In this document: piece by piece, positions 61,795-64,000 of the stretch
Layout: each line of letters starts with the position of its first letter
How positions within the stretch are numbered: the first letter of the stretch is position 1
NCBI RefSeq assembly: GCF_000717335.1
Contig: NZ_JNYZ01000003.1
Location: forward strand, 186,001-250,000
Direction of reading: 5' to 3'
DNA: 64,000 bases
Source: Amycolatopsis jejuensis
GTDB taxonomy: Bacteria > Actinomycetota > Actinomycetes > Mycobacteriales > Pseudonocardiaceae
Position numbers and translations under genes: made by a program
The notes under the pieces: generated by a model
Databases searched by the model: none
The model's input: only the letters and a program-made list of their open reading frames with translations
Told to the model about the DNA's origin: nothing

Positions 61795-62082
61795 ATGGCG
61801 AGCAGCGGAAGCATCAGAGGAGAGCTACCGGCCGCCGACGTAGCTGCGGAAGACTACGCCGTGCACCAGTCGGCGAAGGACAACCGGAATCACCGGTACG
61901 CGCGCAACCAGGCCGGGAACGACGTGCTGTGGCCGAAATGCACGCGCGGCATGGCGGTGCCGCAGCGGATGGTGTTCAGCTTCGAACTGTCCCCCGAACT
62001 CGGCGACGACCGCGACCACGGCGCCGACTGCCGCACCTGCTTCTCCACCGGCCCGCGCGCACCGCGGACGCCGCTGTGGTGA
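61795..62082 (+). CDS. Small protein of unknown function
   Basis: 95 residues; GAGGGTGAGG precedes the ATG. Hydrophilic N-terminus with ELPAADVAAEDYAVHQSAKDNRNHRYARN, then a Cys-containing C-terminus (WPKCTRGMAVPQ, GADCRTCFSTGP) that might hold zinc. No family recognised. Divergent from the XRE gene and overlapping the next small gene. Confidence 0.6.
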   Translation: MASSGSIRGELPAADVAAEDYAVHQSAKDNRNHRYARNQAGNDVLWPKCTRGMAVPQRMVFSFELSPELGDDRDHGADCRTCFSTGPRAPRTPLW

Positions 62083-62246
62083 CCAGGGCCAGCGGCGATG
62101 GGCGATTCCTGTCGGGCGACGCTGAGGTCAACCGGCAGTGGCCCCTGCAGTTCTCGTTCGATCGTCGTGGGCGTCGCCGGTACGAACCACCGGAACCGCC
62201 GCCACCCACGCCCCGCCAGTGCCCGCACTGCGGACACCGCCACTGA
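62079..62246 (+). CDS. Small CxxC protein of unknown function
   Basis: 55 residues, GTG start overlapping the previous stop (GTGA). It is Arg/Pro-rich and ends QCPHCGHRH, half of a zinc knuckle. Small proteins of this kind are common in actinobacterial mobile elements. Coding status is supported mainly by the overlap and the conserved-looking terminal motif. Confidence 0.5.
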   Translation: MTRASGDGRFLSGDAEVNRQWPLQFSFDRRGRRRYEPPEPPPPTPRQCPHCGHRH

Positions 62247-62363
62247 ATCTTCCGGCCGCCGCGCCTTCCCCCTCGGCTGGTGCGGCGGCCGGGTTCCATC
62301 CGGTGTAACACCCGCGTTGATCAACGCGAATCTCCGGTGGAGTATCGGTCAAAGGGAGTCGAA

Positions 62364-62723
62364 ATGTCGCTCGGTACCGCCACTGCACGCCGGACCCGGC
62401 GAACGTCGCCATGGATGGTCATCTGCGCCGGTGCCGCGCTCATGGCAGTCGCGGTCGTCGTTGCACTCTGGGTGTCCGGCGCGTTCTCCTCACCGACCCA
62501 GGCCGATCAGGAACGGCTGTTCGCTGGCCTCGTCAACACCGGCCCTGGACCGCACGGAGACGTCGTGCGAGCTGGGTACATCGCGTGCGGCGACAGCAAG
62601 ATCTACAGCAGGGCAGAGCTGCAAGACCGGTACGAGCGCAACGGCATCGGCGGCGACCCGTGGACGGCCGATGGCATCCGGTCCCTGCTCGCGAACATCG
62701 ACGTGCTCTGCTCGGCGAGCTGA
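62364..62723 (+). CDS. Small secreted or membrane-anchored protein
   Basis: 119 residues: cytoplasmic basic N-terminus, membrane helix (about 17-40, WMVICAGAALMAVAVVVALWVSG), then an outer domain with GYIACGDSKIYSRAE and NIDVLCSAS whose two cysteines may pair, a pattern seen in DUF732-like actinobacterial proteins. AAAGGGA precedes the ATG. Function unknown. Confidence 0.7.
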   Translation: MSLGTATARRTRRTSPWMVICAGAALMAVAVVVALWVSGAFSSPTQADQERLFAGLVNTGPGPHGDVVRAGYIACGDSKIYSRAELQDRYERNGIGGDPWTADGIRSLLANIDVLCSAS

Positions 62724-62738
62724 CCCCCAGACGCGAAT

Positions 62739-62773
62739 CGAGGGCCCCCGCGCAAACTGCGCGGGGGCCCTCG
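62739..62773. terminator. Bidirectional terminator
   Basis: CGAGGGCCCCCGCGC and GCGCGGGGGCCCTCG form a perfect 15-bp stem with loop AAACT between two convergent genes. No long T-run, as is usual in actinobacteria. Confidence 0.85.
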
Positions 62774-62793
62774 TCGTAGGTCGTACGGGTGGT

Positions 62794-63126
62794 TTAACCG
62801 AGGTCGGCCTTGATTCTCACGGTCTCGTAGCTGGACGGCGGGAACGTCTGCGGTCTCGACCCGGGCCACATGGCCTCGACCTCGACCCGGACGTCCCCGG
62901 TCTCGGCTGTTTCCCCGGCCTGCCACCGGCGGGTCAGCACCGCTTTCCACGGGGTGGCCGGGTCGATCACGACGGTGTCCGGGGCGCCGTCAACGACGAG
63001 CTGCCCGTGCAACTCCCCCAGCACCCGCCACGCCACCACCTGCCGGAGATCCGCCACCCCCGCGGCGTCTGCGACGTCCATGACGAGCGCCGGTTCCAGG
63101 TCGTGTCTCTTGATCTCCATGCTCAC
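62794..63126 (-). CDS. Phage baseplate/tail-like protein
   Basis: 110 residues, beta-rich: DLEPALVMDVADAAGVADLRQVVAWRVLGEL, VVIDPATPWKAVLTRRWQAGETAETG, EVEAMWPGSRPQTFPPSSYETVRI. The WPG.RPQTFP end and small size resemble upper-baseplate (BppU-like) or tail-accessory proteins of actinophages. Its start overlaps the stop of the repeat protein upstream by four bases, as in phage structural operons. Confidence 0.6.
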   Translation of the reverse strand: MSMEIKRHDLEPALVMDVADAAGVADLRQVVAWRVLGELHGQLVVDGAPDTVVIDPATPWKAVLTRRWQAGETAETGDVRVEVEAMWPGSRPQTFPPSSYETVRIKADLG

Positions 63127-64000
63127 GATGTCCCCCCGTGATTGATGGTCAGCTGGGCGCTGTTCTCGCGGATGGCGAGGGTGGCGGTGTTGGGCCGGAC
63201 GGCCAGAGTCGGTTCAAGCGCCACCGGCACGCCTGTGCCGCCGCGGGCGAGCGCGCGGGCGACGCTGGTCTCCACCACTCGCGCCAGCGCCCGGGCACGC
63301 GCGAACGGCAGTGCGCTCTCGACGTCGACCACGCGGCCAAGGAGCCGCACCAGGCCGCGCGCCGGCGCACTCGCGGTGTCCTGCTCGACGACCCGCGAGA
63401 GCGTGCGGCCCCGCGCGAACGGGATCGCCGCGCTGGTGTCGACGACCCGGCCGAGCACCCGGGCACCCGCGTGCACAAGGCCCCCGGTGGTGTCCTGCTC
63501 AAGTACTCGTCCCAGGCCGCGGCCCCGCGCGAACGGGACGGCCGTGTCCGTCTCGCCGACGACCGGCAGTGTGCGGCCACGAGCCCGGACGGCCGGGCTG
63601 ACCGTGTCCGTCTCGACGACCCGCGTGAGACCGCGGGCCCGCGCGAACCCGACTGTGCTGCTGGTGTCCACGACGCGGCCGAGGACGCGGCCGCGGGCCC
63701 GGCTCAATGGCGTGGTGCTGTCCGCCTCGGCGGCACGCAGCACGCTCCGCCCGCGGGCCATCTTCGCCGTGCTGTCGGTCTCGGTAGCCCGGTTCAGGGA
63801 CCGGGTGTTCCCGGACGCGGTGGAGCGGATGCAGATCGCGGCCGAACACCACGGCTCAGTCTGCGTGAACGTCGCCGTCTTCGTGCCGGTCGACCCGGAC
63901 GCGGTGAGGAACTGCCGGAACGACGCGATCGTGACCACGCCGCCGTTGTCCTGCTCGGCAACCTTCGTCGACCCGGCCGGCGCCGTGTAGTCCCCCGCGG
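63123..64000 (-). CDS. Phage-like repeat protein (5' end outside window)
   Basis: At least 291 residues; the frame stays open to the window edge (DYTAPAGSTKVAEQDNGG precedes a GTG at 63938 that is not the start). The first 60 visible residues look like a tail or Ig-like module. Then ten repeats of 18-20 residues follow, consensus xLGRVVETDTAxPFARGR (about residues 45-235 from the GTG), ending in SARxALARG. ETDTA-type repeats are known from actinophage and prophage tail-region proteins. C-terminal end TLAIRENSAQLTINHG. Confidence 0.7.
   Translation of the reverse strand, partial: AGDYTAPAGSTKVAEQDNGGVVTIASFRQFLTASGSTGTKTATFTQTEPWCSAAICIRSTASGNTRSLNRATETDSTAKMARGRSVLRAAEADSTTPLSRARGRVLGRVVDTSSTVGFARARGLTRVVETDTVSPAVRARGRTLPVVGETDTAVPFARGRGLGRVLEQDTTGGLVHAGARVLGRVVDTSAAIPFARGRTLSRVVEQDTASAPARGLVRLLGRVVDVESALPFARARALARVVETSVARALARGGTGVPVALEPTLAVRPNTATLAIRENSAQLTINHGGTS

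Overview
The window is very GC-rich chromosomal DNA with dense, often overlapping genes (many ATGA/GTGA start-stop overlaps), GTG and TTG starts, actinobacterial regulators and a gene order shared with mycobacteria (mprA-mprB-pepD, moaB2, mscL, ruc/fmdB, galU, glp, rimJ, glpR). It fits an actinomycete, most likely a Pseudonocardiaceae member such as Amycolatopsis. The genus is inferred from style and synteny, not from a marker gene.

Layout. 1-5 kb: end of an SDR gene, a LysR regulator, the decayed remains of a DUF4037-type gene, and a three-gene operon of unknown membrane proteins. 5-8.1 kb: a MarR repressor, with palindromic operators, divergent from a quinone oxidoreductase, an Old Yellow Enzyme and a small deazaflavin-type reductase, which looks like an electrophile or quinone response. 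8.2-22.1 kb: a catabolic block. It has an AraC regulator, an SDR, then a tight nine-gene operon (two luciferase-like monooxygenases, two alpha/beta hydrolases, an SDR, a bicupin, a flavin reductase, a riboflavin-pathway RibB and a DUF3500 protein), a TetR regulator, and a convergent CoA module (thiolase, acyl-CoA ligase, crotonase). The TetR promoter and the CoA-module promoter share a near-identical 18-bp site, so the two halves are probably one regulon. The substrate cannot be read from sequence.

22-36 kb: an ECF sigma factor with its own apparent promoter, an acetyltransferase, an MFS exporter, a darcynin-like protein and a LysR regulator. An accessory stretch follows with a 0.9-kb gene-free gap, a DinB protein, a polysaccharide pyruvyl transferase, a dimethylformamidase-like protein fused to a beta-propeller, an amidase, an unknown membrane protein, a zinc-finger protein and tRNA-Ala.

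36-60 kb: core genome. GlpR, RimJ, Glp, GalU and 5-formyl-THF cyclo-ligase are followed by a 15-bp tandem-repeat tract, a CIRCE site in front of the Ruc/FmdB chaperone-regulator gene, two DnaA boxes, a frameshifted SAF-domain gene, MscL and a MogA/MoaB protein. A sugar and envelope block follows: an epimerase, a metallo-hydrolase, a GT-C-like membrane protein with its own two-component system, a GT2, a DUF2064 protein, a methyltransferase and a five-helix molybdoenzyme. Then come the PepD-like protease, GalT with a DeoR regulator, the MprAB-like system, a TRIC channel and an orphan NarL regulator. The mycobacterial mprAB-pepD-moaB2-mscL locus is thus present but split by insertions.

60-64 kb: tRNA-Arg followed by what looks like one end of a mobile or prophage element: a CYTH protein with an XRE regulator, small unknown proteins, and two tail-like phage genes, one with ten 18-20-residue repeats running off the window. 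No integrase is visible.
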